A stretch of 64,000 nucleotides of DNA from Gamsiella multidivaricata (GCF_025024155.1 NW_026251734.1:62001-126000); one strand, 5' to 3'; counted from the first letter of the stretch, positions 23,395-35,559 are shown. A program made the numbers and translations. Notes: generated by a model not told the origin, from the letters alone.

Positions 23395-23509
23395 GTTTGC
23401 TGTGCTTGCTAGTCTACGCTCACGTGTGTGACGAGGGAGGTTGTTCTGCGTGCCTTGTTGGCAGAGGGAAGGGATCGTGTCAAGGTTTGGGAGAAAGAGA
23501 CGGGGAAGG

Positions 23510-23517
23510 TATATATA
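23510..23517 (-). promoter_or_regulatory. TATA box of the laccase gene
   Basis: TATATATA, self-complementary, about 115 bp upstream of the laccase ATG on the minus strand. Confidence 0.5.
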
Positions 23518-24709
23518 CACAAGCAGGCGTACTGTGCAACCCGAGTACGATATAATCGATTGTCGAGCAGGGGAAGAAGATGGAGCAAAGAGGCTGACGA
23601 GGAGGAGAAGAAGGGGGAGGAGGAGGAGGAGGAGAGGAAAGCAGAAGATTATATAGTCTCTACCGCTCGGCGTTTTCACACACTAGCGCAGAGCGGACTC
23701 TTTGTAGAATTTGCTCTCAAGCAAGGGACTAAAAACGTAAATACCTCCTGTCAGCCTCTGTTAAAGTCCACAATGCGACGTGGACATTCAACTCTTCCAA
23801 CTTTCCATGGTAGGCAACAGATCCTCCATCGACTTGAGAGCCGAGTTGGAAGAAGGAGATGAGAAAACAGAAGCGCAGGAACTGTCCTTAATAAGCCTGT
23901 CACCTTATCATGCCTGCAAACAAGGCAGCCATTCAGGTGTGGATTCAAAGACTACATATAAAACCACATCCAATGATTGGACAAGTGACACTAAATGGTT
24001 CAATGAGCAACCATTGGGCAGGGCGGCAGCCAACAACTCAAGCACAATCAAGAATAATTCGTTCACAAGAGCTCGATCGAAGTTGAACAACCTCAATGGT
24101 CCAGAGCCATTCCATCCCCAATTCCGTGCTCCCATCTTCTGTTGTTTTCGGCGCATAGGTTTTCCAGGTTGATTTCCATCCGTTGTCCGAGTCAATTGCC
24201 AGGTTTTGGCGCGTGAATGCGACGCTATGAGCAACACTGTAGGGTAATTAGGACGTAGAGCTCCTACTTTCTGCCAACTTTTGTTTTTCATCTCGATTAC
24301 GAATACAATTATCCATCTCACTCTCGAGCCCTTGCCGATTTCTTTTACCGAGGAGGAAAGAGAGATGCAGTGGGATAGAGACCGATGCTTGCGGTCGTTT
24401 GCGCATCCCGGTTACTAACAATCGCTCACAAAATCAACCGGAGCAGACGTATTTATCCAAGCGTGTGTATGTGAATGACGTTTGAAAAGCACCCACTTCC
24501 AATATATTACGAAAACAACACGCATCCAACGTTAGTCTGTAAGCAGGCAGATGCATGGACGGACCTTGGTCATTGGCCATTGCTGTTCCGAGCAGGGGCT
24601 TTCCTTGCCGGAGTTTGAATCGCGATATGAGAGCGTCCATGATCGGCTTGACCAATGAGATAGCACACATGGCCGCTCTGAGTTGTCCAGTTGGATTCTA
24701 CGAAATGTT

Positions 24710-24785
24710 CTCATGTTACCTGCGCGCCTTTTCAGGTCGGGTGCTCTCATGTAACCTGCGCGCCTTTTCAGGTCGAGTGCTCTCA
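24710..24785. repeat. 36-bp direct tandem duplication
   Basis: Two copies beginning ctcatgt(t/a)acctgcgcg, with two substitutions between them, followed by the start of a third copy (ctca). Confidence 0.85.
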
Positions 24786-25268
24786 AAATGTACGCGTTTG
24801 TACGGGGTAACACCCCTGCATCCACACTTCGTCCCATCGAATATTTCCTTCGATTGCATTTCGGCAAATAAGAAGGCGGCTCTTCGGCAGGCGGTGTTGG
24901 TTGAGCATGCTGTCAGGGGTGGATGTCCCCGAGATTGGCTGAGATTGCAGGAGAGGACAAGCCAATCCGGCAAGAGTTGATCGCGTGCGTTTCCTTTCTG
25001 GGTCTAGTTGAGAACAAAACTCTTAGCGCAGATGATGCTCTCATCCCATTCAGTCCTAGCAGCAGGCCCTGGACAACTGTCAGACCATAATCAATCGGCC
25101 CAATATGAGCTAGAAGACCTGGATTACACCTCCCATGGGAGGGGAGCTGTGCCACATTGGAGATATGACGAATTCGGAGGTGAACGAGATGGCAAATGTC
25201 CGGCGAAGGAAAGGGAGGGTGCGTGGGGAATGAGACATGCCCTTTTTTTTTTTTTTTTCCTCGAGTGA

Positions 25269-25275
25269 TATAAAA
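25269..25275 (+). promoter_or_regulatory. TATA box of the acid phosphatase gene
   Basis: TATAAAA about 87 bp upstream of the ATG at 25362, with a pyrimidine-rich probable start region after it. Confidence 0.6.
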
Positions 25276-25361
25276 GGACGTCAATTCCCTGCCCTATTAT
25301 CTCTCCGTCCATCGTCCACACCGGTCTCACTCCACAGCCATTATACCCCGCCTCCAACGCC

Positions 25362-26416
25362 ATGTTGTTCAAGAAGCTCCTTTCCATCTCAATGGCCGTC
25401 CTGGCCACGGCATCCACCGTCCAAGCTGCCCCCACAAGCAAGGTCACCGCCGCTGTCGCGGGCCAGGCCTTTGATCATGTCTTTATGATCTTCCTCGAGA
25501 ATACCGTATGTGTTCTTCCACTGTGTCATATCCTTCATCTTTGTCGGCAAAGGTGAGGGCGATCCCACCGCTAACATCCCCCTCCCTCTTTTTTTTTGTT
25601 GTCGTTGACCCACAGGACTATGCTCTGGCCTACTCGGACCCCAGCTTCCAATCCCTCCTGTCCAGCGGTATCCTCCTTAACAACTACCATGCTCTGACTC
25701 ACCCTTCGGAGCCCAACTACATTGCCTCCATTGCTGGAAGCTATTATGGCGTCAACAACGATGGTACCTACAACTTCGATTCCTCTTACACCTCGATTGT
25801 CAACCTGCTCGAGGCTAAGGGCCTGACCTGGAAGACCTATCAAGAGAGCATGCCTTCGGTCTGCTACACCGACTCCTCGTACAAGAGCCTCTACTACCGC
25901 AAGCACAACCCCTTCATCAGCCACCAGTATATCTCCACGAACGCCGCCCGCTGCAAGAATGTCGTCCCCTCCACCCAGCTGACTACGGATCTGAACAACA
26001 ATGCCTTGCCGAACTACTCGTTCTTCACCCCGAACATCAAGAACGATGGCCATGACACGACCGTTGGCTATGCCGGCAAGTGGCTGGTCAATTTCTTGAG
26101 CCCCTTGCTCAAGAACCCTGCCTTCATAAGCAACACTCTCGTGGTCGTTACCTTTGACGAGGCCGAGGACTACACGGACGAGACCAACCATGTTTTGGCT
26201 TTGTTGTTGGGTGATTCCGTCAGTAGCCTGAAGAACACTGTTGATAGCACTTATTATACCCATTATTCTCTCCTCTCGACACTCGAGTCCAACTGGGGAC
26301 TCGGTAACCTCGGCAGGGGTGACGTCAACAAGCAGCTGTCGAACGTTTTCAGCTTTGTCGCTGCCAAGACCGGTTACCAAAATGTCAATGTCACCAACCC
26401 TCCTCCTTTAAACTAA
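25362..26416 (+). CDS. Secreted acid phosphatase, phosphoesterase (PF04185-like) family
   Basis: Exons 25362-25505 and 25616-26416; 314 residues. A signal peptide (MLFKKLLSISMAVLATASTV) precedes a short pro-like segment and the catalytic fold: FDHVFMIFLENT at the metal site, HPSEPNYIASIAGS, NIKNDGHDT and VVVTFDEAEDYTDETNHV. These are the hallmarks of the phospholipase-C/acid phosphatase phosphoesterase family, whose fungal members are secreted phosphomonoesterases released during phosphate starvation. Length fits. Codon use is strongly biased to C-ending codons compared with its neighbours, suggesting high expression. The complementary strand carries a 269-codon open frame that is a shadow of this bias. 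A TATA box lies 87 bp upstream. Confidence 0.85.
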
Positions 26417-27980
26417 AAAAAAAAAGTACTCCTGTTCCGCTCGGGTATAAAGGCGCGCGCCCCGACGACGCGTCGATCAAGCTAACGTAGCATCACTGAA
26501 CGTCTAAATAAAAACAAACCGTGTAGTTTTCGCTGTTAGATCCCCTGCATTTCAGTAATCGCATCAGATTTGAAAATCTGTTAGATAATTATTCCTCTCT
26601 CACACCTATTACTAAAAAAGGTTGTTAAACGGGCATATTGTACGGTTCTCTATTTCTCTATTAGCTATTGTAAGCTTGAGACAGATCTAAACCTCGATGT
26701 CAGAGCCATAAGAAGTTCGGCTCAAGCATTCGCGTGTGAAAGGTCGGCATGTTACGCGTTATTCAAAGCGATAGAGAAGTACATTTTAGAGATCAATGGC
26801 AAAACAAACTTGTTTTGCTTTGACAAGCGGTCTATCGCCTTGCATTCGCTATGGTGTCAATATCCTTTCTATTACTTCATGTTTTCATTCAATTTGCCAT
26901 TGGAAACTTCAAGGAAAGATCGTAGCCACTTAGTGAAGTGTAGTCATCGTCAAGAGTGATACTCTATCCTTCATACTGTCGAGGAATACCTTACTGATTT
27001 GGATTCTCGTGCGATTTTAAAAGTAAGAAAACAATTGACGCATGTTATGAACAGTGCTAAGATCGTATGCTATGAGTCTGCGCTCACAGCACTCGTGGTG
27101 TTACTTTGCTTCAAATATAAGGAGTTCTTGGAGCAGCATTGCCGAAGCGTAGATGGTAATATTCGTACGAAAGAACGAATCATGAACTCACAGGTTCAAG
27201 TTGGAGATATGAGCATATACCATAGTGTTCCGAGTATAAAAAGACGTTGTCTCTTCACAAGGCTGCTTGACTACCCGCCCAAGTCGTCACCAAGAACTCT
27301 ACATGCGACAAACATTACGAAGGCATATGCAGGCGGGTCACACACGTCATTGCAGTCTCGATGGCGAGTTTTCTCCGAGTATGGTAGAGAAGTAGCAGCA
27401 ATTTACTAAAATAAAGGCGGCAAAGGAGAGAAAGTGTATTGTCTGATGCAGTATGGGCTTATTGGGAAATAGAGACGGCAATGCAGAACATGACATGGTA
27501 ATTCTTACGTTGCAATGGGCAGAAAATTCAAGTAGTCCGAAACGTGGAAGTACCGGCAAGTCAGCAAGAGGAAGCGCGGTGTAGAGTGATGCATAACAAC
27601 GGAAGTTCAAGAGGCGAGCACGGCATCGTGCCAAGGTGGAGAATCTTTTCAGCACCTTGACATATGACACTGAAGAGTATTCAGGACGTCGTTTTGTAGA
27701 TTATGAGCAATATGCGCCACGTCGGAACCCTTGTGTAGCGCTTGTTTGCGCTATGTCTTCCTTATTTTGGGTCTTGGGATGTCCTTCGATGGCATAGCAA
27801 AAGGAGCCAAAATTCAAGCAGATCATATTAGAACGATGACCAGAGAGAAGTGTATGCATGAACCTCGGCTCCTATTCCACAAGCTGAAGAGGTATTCTTT
27901 TAACGAAAAACGCGTCGCGTGCAATTCACCTTATGAACTGTCTATTGTGGCACCTTTATTATTATAATTCAGCCCTTGAT
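26417..27980. other. Convergent spacer, no gene seen
   Basis: About 1.56 kb and more A/T-rich than its surroundings, between the acid phosphatase and NADH pyrophosphatase 3' ends. An aataaa signal lies near 26507. Open frames at 26999-27409 (+) and 27347-27670 (-) show no motif. Possibly decayed sequence. Confidence 0.5.
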
Positions 27981-29928
27981 TTACATTTTAGGCTGTGGGA
28001 CCTCACCTTCTTGAGTAGCCCAGGCCCTCAAGATATGGTGCGCAATAGCGGTGGCAGGCGGCAACCTAAGGGTATCATCCCCTGAGGGTTTACCCCAGAG
28101 CGCGCCTCTCGAACCCTTGAGCGCATCCAGAATCTGAGGCCTTGTGAACCACCTTGCGTCCTCAAGTTCTTTATCCTCCTTGGTCACATCGGGGTCCTCG
28201 TTCAAAGCCTCGGCGTGGCAGCCTATCATAAGAGAGTTAGGGAACGGCCATGGCTGCGAGGAGTGGTACATGACATGTCCAAGACGGATACCGGACTCTT
28301 CCTTGACCTCGCGTCTAGCAGCTTCCTCAAGGGATTCTCCGGGCTCGACAAAACCGGCGAGACATGAGTACATGCCCTTTGGCCAAATTGCCTGGCGACC
28401 GAGCAGGACGCGCTCGCCATCGGACGAAATGGCGCACACAATTACAACGGGATCTATCAGAACGGTAATTGGTTTGTTTGTTAACAAAAAGCCATTCGCG
28501 TGTGTGGATTCATGCACGCGCAACCATCAAAAAACGATCTGTGAGCTTACCTGTCCGAGGGTACGTAAAGTTCTGCACACCTTTGTGGGCCAAGCAATCT
28601 GATGGCACTTCTTGTCCGTCTTGCGCGATAGTCGTGGGACAAGCTCGCTTGTGGCCACCCTCGAGCGACATATTCTTTCGTCCGCATCCTGCACAGAACT
28701 GATTCCTCTTGTTCCAGTCTACAACAGATCTCGCCTGTGCAAGCAATGCGCTTTCGGGGAACGATAGACCAAAAGCAGCTGGACGCATCTCGGCCATGTA
28801 ATGGCCATGCTTCTCCGTATACGAGCCCATGAACGACTCGATAGAATCCCTCAGCTCCTGAGTAGATCGTGGCCCCTTAGCAGACAAATCTAGGGCCCAG
28901 TATCCAGCCCCACGACGACCTCGGACCAACACTTCACCCTCCTGTTGAGGCTGCTCAGATTCGGTCTCGTCAGCTCCCAAAAACACAAGGGCCAGTCCCT
29001 CGGGCAAGCTACTCAAGGGATCCGATCCGACCAGATGCTTAATATCCTCATAGCTCGCAAAAGCTAAGTGCTTGGTGGTGGACTTGAACATGACTCCGTG
29101 ATCTGCGAGGAGAATAAATCTTGTCGAAGAGGCCTTTAAAGACTCCTTGAGATACTCCTCGTCTGTCCTCAGGAAGCTCAATCTGATAACCACGCGGAGG
29201 CAATACAGATCAGCACAGGTACTTTACAAACATTTTGCCACCAAAAATGATCGAAAATGCAGAGTGTTACCTGTTATGAGTGGCGCCTGTAAAGTGCAAG
29301 GGCTTTGTCTCGTGCACAGTGCGCTTCTTCCACCAATCAGCAATCCCAGACTGCTGTCCTCCGGCTCCAATACCGGCTCCGGCTGACATGGGGTCGGATG
29401 CAAACGGCGATCCGACACTATGTTGGACCGTCTTCTTGTTGGGCGCCAATCGATCGAACACGGCTACGGCGTCGGTGGCCCCCCAAAATTCTGCTAGTTC
29501 TGCAGCGGTCTTCCCGTCCTTGTTGACAGCAGTGGAATCGACCTTGGCATCGGCGAGAAGGTACTCAACCACGCCGGCGTGTCCATAACGCGCCGCGAAC
29601 ATGAGCTATGAATGTGCAACGTAATTTTTTTTTTCGGGGAATGAATATCCGGTTGAATGCACAGTGGAATCATGAACTGCACGGCAAGCATTGCCGCGCC
29701 TTTGATACAGACTTCAAACTGCTTCCAGTAGAGAGTACAGCATGTAGGGAAGTAATAGGAGGACTGAAGCATGTCATTGTCTGATAGAAATTGCAAAAAA
29801 TATTGACATACAGGTGTCCAGCCGCGATCGTTCTTGGCCTCAAGATGGATACGTCCGAGAGACTTCATCCCTTCCAGGTCGCCTGCGGCTGCAGCTTCGA
29901 AGACATCAATTGAGAGTTGGTTTGACAT
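27981..29928 (-). CDS. NADH pyrophosphatase (NUDT12/Npy1-like) with N-terminal ankyrin repeats
   Basis: Hydrolyses NAD(P)H, and possibly NAD-capped RNA, to NMNH and AMP. Exons 29928-29812, 29605-29271, 29182-28551, 28453-27981; 518 residues from MSNQLSIDVFEA. Ankyrin units lie at about residues 5-70 (AAAAGDLEGMK, GWTPLMFAARYGHAGVVEYL). A zinc ribbon follows (CAGCG...C about residue 320), then the Nudix box GFVEPGESLEEAARREVKEE and the NADH-specific SQPWPFPNS after it. The open frame continues upstream to Met 30237 with a Ser/Arg-rich, acid-free stretch resembling a mitochondrial presequence plus polyQ, so a longer form is possible. The C-terminus PKM is a weak PTS1-like tripeptide; animal NUDT12 and yeast Npy1 are peroxisomal. 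Confidence 0.88.
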
Positions 29929-30557
29929 GATGTACCGGTTAATATGTCGTCCGGTTGAATAATTTCTGATATGGGTGGTAGTATGGGGATACTCGGGAAA
30001 GGTATGCGGCTGCTTATTAATGACTGTGAAACAGGTGCCTAGAATCCTGTTTCGGCTGGTGTTCAATGGCTGCTGCTGCTGCTGCTGGTGCTGCTGCTGT
30101 GTGACTGAAGAGCAAAAGGAACGGGAGGCGCGAGAGTAAGAGGAAGAAGAGGAAAAGAAAGTGAAGCGAGGTTCGAAGTGATGGAGCCTCCGGATGGATG
30201 TGAATTGGGAGCGGATCTGCGCCGAGGCGAAAGACATTTGTCATTCAACAAAGTTGCAGCAGCGGGCTTATGTCCGGAATACGATCGAGGCCGTCCCCCT
30301 TACAGACCTACACCGCACAAAGGACAGTCCAGCGCCCTTATTCCCTGACATAGCCTTTCGTCTGCTCATTACCACACTCGTCCCCACCGCAATCGCACTT
30401 TCGCGGCTGGTGTCCATCACAGAAGACAATTCCTCTCGCTTACAATTGTACGTTCTTTTTATTTGATATCGGTTTTGTTATGTACACGGAGTGCTTCTTC
30501 GATCATCTTCGGCTCACTGCAAGAGAAATGCAAGAGGTGGGGCGCATTACATGTCGC

Positions 30558-31385
30558 TTAATCGATGAAGTACTCAAGAGGAGTGTCCTTCTCCCAGACA
30601 GCGCACTCGGGGGTGGTCAAAAGGGAGTAAAACTCGATAACACTGTCGTTTCCCTTGTGGGCACTGTTCAATCAATTGTCATGGAAACAAAAGCAGAGGC
30701 CATAGTGTGAGAAAAAATGGGGGAAACAGCACTCGAATTTTCATACTGGGTGAAATACATTCACGTCTTCATCTCCGCTTGTTTGTATCCTGGGATGTAT
30801 AACTGAGGAGAAACTTACCGAACATGAACATACTTCTCGCTGCCGAGATGGATTTTGGCAAAGTAGTTACTAATGACGATATGTAGCCAATGAATAAAAA
30901 GTCAGCACACAGTGTTCGTTCGCAATCTCTGGCCCACAATGTCGAGCGATGTATGGTCCCTTACCGGCCAAAAGCAACATCCTCGGTAGCATAAAGAACA
31001 GGAGTGTACTCGGTAATGTGCTTCACTATCGAGCGGCGAGAGGAATAAAAAAAAGGTCGTCTCAGTACGACGATGAAGCTGCTTGTCAGCAAATTCGCGA
31101 GTTGCCCCAATACTGCGCCTGAAACCCTTACACTTGTCCATCTCGTGAAGACCATGGCGGTCATCCTCGCGGTTGATACGGTGGATCTCCTTCAGGACAT
31201 CATCCTTAATAGTGCGGAAGACTATTATACCAAGCAGAAAGTGTGAGAAAATTTAGTGTTTGCGAATACACACTAGGTCTCCGAGGAGTCGAGCTGAAAG
31301 AGCGATGCAATCACGACTTACTCTGGATGCACTCCTCATCAGCAGGACGAGGGGCGGTCATGGCGTTGTGCTTGGCATCAGACAT
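30558..31385 (-). CDS. Cystatin/stefin-like protein
   Basis: Five short exons: 31385-31322, 31221-31132, 31025-30965, 30869-30819, 30663-30558; phases agree and give 123 residues without a signal peptide. The C-terminal half follows the stefin pattern: TEYTPVLYATEDVAFGRNYF, AKIHLGSEKYVHVR, then a strand and an LEYF end, matching the order and spacing of type-1 cystatins (inhibitory loop, NYF, KVHVG, FVHLR, LTYF). The N-terminal helix region (ADEECIQIFRTIKDDVLKEI) also fits. The inhibitory QxVxG loop is replaced by DVAFG and the second hairpin loop (LP) seems absent, so papain-type inhibition is doubtful. Family inference is by pattern only. The last intron has a non-ideal acceptor; an extra microexon restoring the loop cannot be excluded. 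Confidence 0.6.
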
Positions 31386-31986
31386 GGTGAAAGTATGTAT
31401 TGGTCGCGAGTGGAGGAAATGGGTGTGGAGGAGAGGCTAAGGAAGAAAAGAAAGCAAGAGGCAAAGGCTGGGTTGGGGCGCGTAGAAATAGCGGACGTTT
31501 CTCTGGAGTACTGGGTTGAGCCATAGACGAGGTTTATTCCTCGAGCAATTGCTGGGCCAGGAGAGCCCACATACCGCTGACGATATAAATAAGGAACAAA
31601 CTAGTTAAGAACTCCAGGGCTTCTCGCTTTTCCATGCAGTGTACCATCTCTTTCTCCAGCCGCGCCAAAGCAATCTTTTTGCTTTTTTGGACACATGATT
31701 TTTTATTCTTAGGGCATGGAGATACCGGCGAGGTATTGCATAAGCAACAAAATCATACTGGTCAAGGGGGTCAGTTGATTGGCTATCAAAAACGCGTCGT
31801 GCTCCAGTTCAGGCACCAAGGTCGCGTCGCGTTTTTCATTTATGCACCAGTCAACAAAATAAGCCACATGTGAGCGAGGAGGGGCCAACGCGCCTTGTGG
31901 TTCGTGAAACAACTTTCAATGCTCCTTTTCGCAACTGTCTTATCTCGACATCGACTTGCACGCCGAACAGACCCAGGACCGACATC
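31386..31986. promoter_or_regulatory. Divergent promoter of cystatin-like and HAT1 genes
   Basis: About 600 bp between two divergent ATGs, with TATAAATA at 31584-31591. No gene-like open frame. Confidence 0.45.
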
Positions 31987-33784
31987 ATGAATTCGCTAAA
32001 GCAATGGGTAACAAACTCATCAGAAGCCATCAACATCCGTCTTGGTAAATGCAGTCTGTGAAAAAACGCTCACTAAAACGCTTTTGAAAGGAACAATGAC
32101 TCATCGACTGTTGACTATAACGATTAACAGGCCAAGTATATTCTCATTCACTCTACAGTCAAGGCAGGGCCTGGCAACGGCGACGATGAGGACGAGCAGG
32201 ATATCATTGAGTTCAACCCTGTGTACACCTACCCAATGTTTGGAGAACAAGAGCAGATTTTCGGATATAAAGACCTGGTCATCAACGTAAGGAGGCACAC
32301 TTGCATAAACAGTATCCGACACAAGAGCATACTCTCAATACTCATTAAATGGTGTCAACCTCTTTTTATAACTGAGCAGCTCGAGTTTGCATCAGGATCA
32401 CTCGCGTCCTGCTTCAGTATGGGTTACAAGGACAAGAAACCGACCGCCGATAAGATTTATGCCACCATGAAAGACTTTTTGCCCAGTGGTAAGATGTCAT
32501 GCTCTGGCAGAGCTCCTTTATACTATGGAGGATGTTAATTATCCAAAGCTAACTTATTTCCTCTTGGAAAACAATAGACATTATCGACAATCACGACATG
32601 TTCATTCAGACCGCACAAAGAGACTACAAAGAATTCAGACCCATGGGCACAAAGGTGGCAGAGTATACGACCAACCATGAAGGGGCCGAGAACAGCGTTT
32701 TTGAATTCTACAAGGTCAGGAAGCACAGATGTTTACAAGGATACTGATCCTATGGAAAACGAAAACATTGTGCTGATCACGTCCGGCTCTGTTGTTACAT
32801 ACCAGGCTACGTTCGACACACCACGATTTCTCGAATACCATAAGAGACTTCAGTGCTTTGCGATCTTTTTCATCGAGGGTGCTTCATTAATTGAGGATAC
32901 GGATGAAAAGTGGCAGATTCGGCTTTTATTCGAGCGAGTTTCCGAGAACGGACAGGACACATACAACTTTGTGGGGTACTGCAACATGTACCCTTATTAC
33001 TACTACCCGGACCAAATTCGAATGAGGATCAGGTACAATCTCGTCAAATGGATTTGTTGGGGCGGATGATGACCGATCTAAATAGTCAGGGCCAGGAAGC
33101 TAACGCTGCAGTCTTGCGATAATAGTCAATTCTTGATTTTGCCACCATACCAACAGCAGGGGCATGGAAGCAGGATGTATCAGTCACTCTACAACGATTT
33201 CTGCAGCCGCAAGGAAATTCGAGAAATGACAGGTAGAGAACCCTTTGGCTAGATGACGCATTTGGCGGCGCTCGTTGAGGAAATACGATACTGATGATAA
33301 TGTCTCAACATGAGCAATAGTTGAGGATCCGAATGACGATTTCAGCGATCTGAGAGATAAGAACGATATGAAGCACTTGACTGCCAAGGGCGTCTTCAAG
33401 GATCTGCAGGCGCCGATCAAAAATGATAGGATAGAGCAGGTCGCGAAAGAGTACAAGCTGACCAAGGTTCGTTGCTTACGGCTTTCATATTACATGTATT
33501 GGTTGTGTGGCCTTTACAGAAACCCATCAACTCACACCAAAATATGACAACTCATATTCCAATAGAGGCAAGTAGCGCGCTGCTTTGAACTGGCATTATT
33601 GAAGAACTTGGACAAGCGGAATAAGGCGCAGTACAAGGCTTTCCGGCTTCAGGTCAAGGGACGCCTCTACAAGCACAATGCTGAGGCTTTGGCGACCCTT
33701 GACAAGGAAGACAGGATCGAGAAATTGCACGAGACGTTTCTGGGCGTCGAAGAGGACTATCACCGAATTCTTGCGCTCTTGTGA
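31987..33784 (+). CDS. HAT1: Histone acetyltransferase type B catalytic subunit
   Basis: Acetylates Lys5 and Lys12 of newly made histone H4 before nuclear import, with an RbAp46/Hat2 partner. Eight exons: 31987-32044, 32159-32286, 32380-32488, 32578-32714, 32806-33032, 33126-33232, 33321-33466, 33566-33784; all phases agree; 376 residues. Recognisable blocks: WVTNSSEAINIRLV, FNPVYTYPMFGEQEQIFGYK, DEKWQIRLLFER, the acetyl-CoA-binding QFLILPPYQQQGHGSRMYQS (QxxGHG), and VEDPNDDFSDLRDKNDMKHL. The second acceptor was chosen at 32158 rather than at 32130 because only it keeps frame and homology. Length and order equal the yeast enzyme. Confidence 0.93.
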
Positions 33785-33980
33785 AGACACCTGTTGTCTT
33801 TCCTCACCATCATTTACATACAAGTACAAATAATAAATGCCAATCGCCTGCAAGGATTCTGAAACGAATAAAGTTATGGGGGCATAAAAACGAATGAGAT
33901 TTCATCGTTTTTGGTTTCATTCGCATGCTTGCATCAACAAGCAAGCACTCATTCTTTTTTTTTTTTTTTTCCCAACGAAA

Positions 33981-35493
33981 ATGACTTTATTCAGTTTTGG
34001 GTTTAAGGCTTCGCCCAACAGCATCCAAGCATCCTCAGTCCCCAAAAATGCAGCGCGCGTTCTCTTTGCGGGGTGGGCGTCCTTTGTTATTGGCAAGTGA
34101 GTGAATGTCTTTACGTAAAGCTCCCTTCAGACAACAGGACATAATCTACAAGCTCTAACGTTATCTCGTGCACTTTTGATCTTGCTGACTGCAGAAAACA
34201 AAGATGGGCTGATTGAGATCTGCGGAGAATACGGACCCGAAGAAGCGCTGCTCATCCACGCTTTAACCTCTGCAAATGCAGTACATTTAGATGCTCCACA
34301 AACACTAGGATTGTCCCTCAAGTTCTTTGGATGGGAGGCTCTCCAAGGGTTCTTGACTCCAGCGGGATATGTTGTCGGGCTTCGTCACGGCGCAGATGCT
34401 TTGTCACCAACATCAAGCAGCGGCGATGTGCAGGTGTACTACCGAAACGCGAAAGATGCGGCTGCATGCGGACGATCTGTAGACCATTTAACGGTTGTCG
34501 TTGATGCCCTAACAGGCCGGCTACATTATTGGACATCCACGGAATCTAGGCCTCAACCGGTCCCAATAACAGGGCGATTATCTTCAGTCAAGTTTCAGAA
34601 GGTGTGGGCTGGAGAGGCGCACATGGTTGCCTTGGCCACGGACGGAACACTATATAGTTGGGGATCCGGAAGATATGGACAACTCGGACATGGTGATCTG
34701 GTGTCAGAATCAGTGCCGAAAGCGATTGAGTCCTTGGAAGGCATGCACATTATCGATGCTGCCTGTGGAGCCTCTTTCAGTGTGGCACTTTCGGGTAAGT
34801 ACCCTTTTTTTATATGCGGTCCCATTCCAAATAACAAATCTTCCTGCTGCGTGCCCATATCAATCATGCGAACTTAACGTCGCTTCTTTTCATTACCCAT
34901 GAATGTACAAAGAGTCCGGTGATGTGTATAGTTTTGGGCTGAATGACCATGGACAGCTTGGGATAGGCAGGCGAGAAGGGTCCTCGGATGTGGAGAAAAG
35001 GAATGCGCGTAACACTTCATATCCACAACTTGTGGATTTCTTTGCGAAGGATTCGGTCGAGCCAATTGATGTCACTGTTGTAAGTGTCGCGTGCGGCTCT
35101 GCCCACATGATTGTACTAGATGGTAAGAAAAAGAAAAAAAAAAGAAGTCTTATTGAACATTGTCAAGCAAAAGAGCAGTAGATGAGGAGATCTTCGAATT
35201 ATAATCCCTTATGATTGAATCCGTTTTATACACATGTAGATCAGCGCAGCTTCTGGAGCTGCGGGTGGGGGAAATATGGTCAATTAGGACAGACGATGTC
35301 TTCCGAATCAAGGGACACGATGGTGCAGATGGTCCGATCGACGGGTTCGGTGGTACGAGCGGATCAATATTCTTTGAGAAAGAGAGCCGATCAGAGGGCA
35401 GGACCGTGGACGAATGCTATCTGCGGGTTATGGAGCACGTTTCTCTGGAGCGCGGATGAAATCGAAGATGGGAGTGGCGGGGCATCGCCATAG
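33981..35493 (+). CDS. RCC1-repeat protein, RCCD1-like
   Basis: Beta-propeller protein of the RCC1 superfamily. Four exons: 33981-34092, 34195-34794, 34913-35122, 35240-35493; 391 residues. Repeats show the usual Gly-rich blades: LYSWGSGRYGQLGHG, VYSFGLNDHGQLGIG and FWSCGWGKYGQLGQ, each preceded by VWAGEAHMVAL, DAACGASFSVAL or SVACGSAHMIVL. The start MTLFSFGFKAS resembles the first blade of human RCCD1, and the size fits that protein (a KDM8 partner). The first intron must be GC-AG (gcaagt...ctgcag): a GT donor four bases later puts the exons out of frame. Downstream from HAT1 on the same strand, 196 bp away. Confidence 0.8.
34093..34194 (+). other. Non-canonical GC-AG intron
   Basis: Donor gcaagtga is the classic GC-type donor; acceptor tgactgcag; a ctaac branch motif lies at about 34155. 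Exon phase 1 plus aa gives Glu and continues FVIENKDGLIEICG. The GT alternative at 34097 leaves a one-base frame error. Confidence 0.7.
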
Positions 35494-35559
35494 TAAATCC
35501 AAGATGCACGATGCTATAAGGGGATGTAAGAAGTGGAAGTGGTACTCGGATATGGTTAT

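Larger units (their letters stand above)
23395..25361. other. Divergent promoter region, laccase and acid phosphatase
   Basis: About 2 kb with no supported gene. It holds a 36-bp tandem duplication (24710-24785), a 14-bp perfect palindrome cctcccatgggagg (25129-25142), a 16-nt T run near 25243 and the TATA boxes of both flanking secreted enzymes. The open frame at 23780-24172 shows no family features. Confidence 0.5.

Noticed and set aside
25571..26380. 269-codon minus-strand open frame opposite the acid phosphatase
   Set aside because: It is produced by the strong codon bias of the sense gene; the sense strand has a signal peptide and catalytic motifs.
18135..26416. Secondary-metabolite gene cluster built around the MFS transporter, 4CL-like ligase and laccase
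   Set aside because: No PKS, NRPS or terpene enzyme is present, and the MFS gene is separated by unrelated genes.
34097..34120. GT donor at 34097 spliced to aag at 34120 in the RCC1-like gene
   Set aside because: It would be a 24-nt intron, too short, and would add a non-homologous hydrophobic segment; the GC-AG reading is better.
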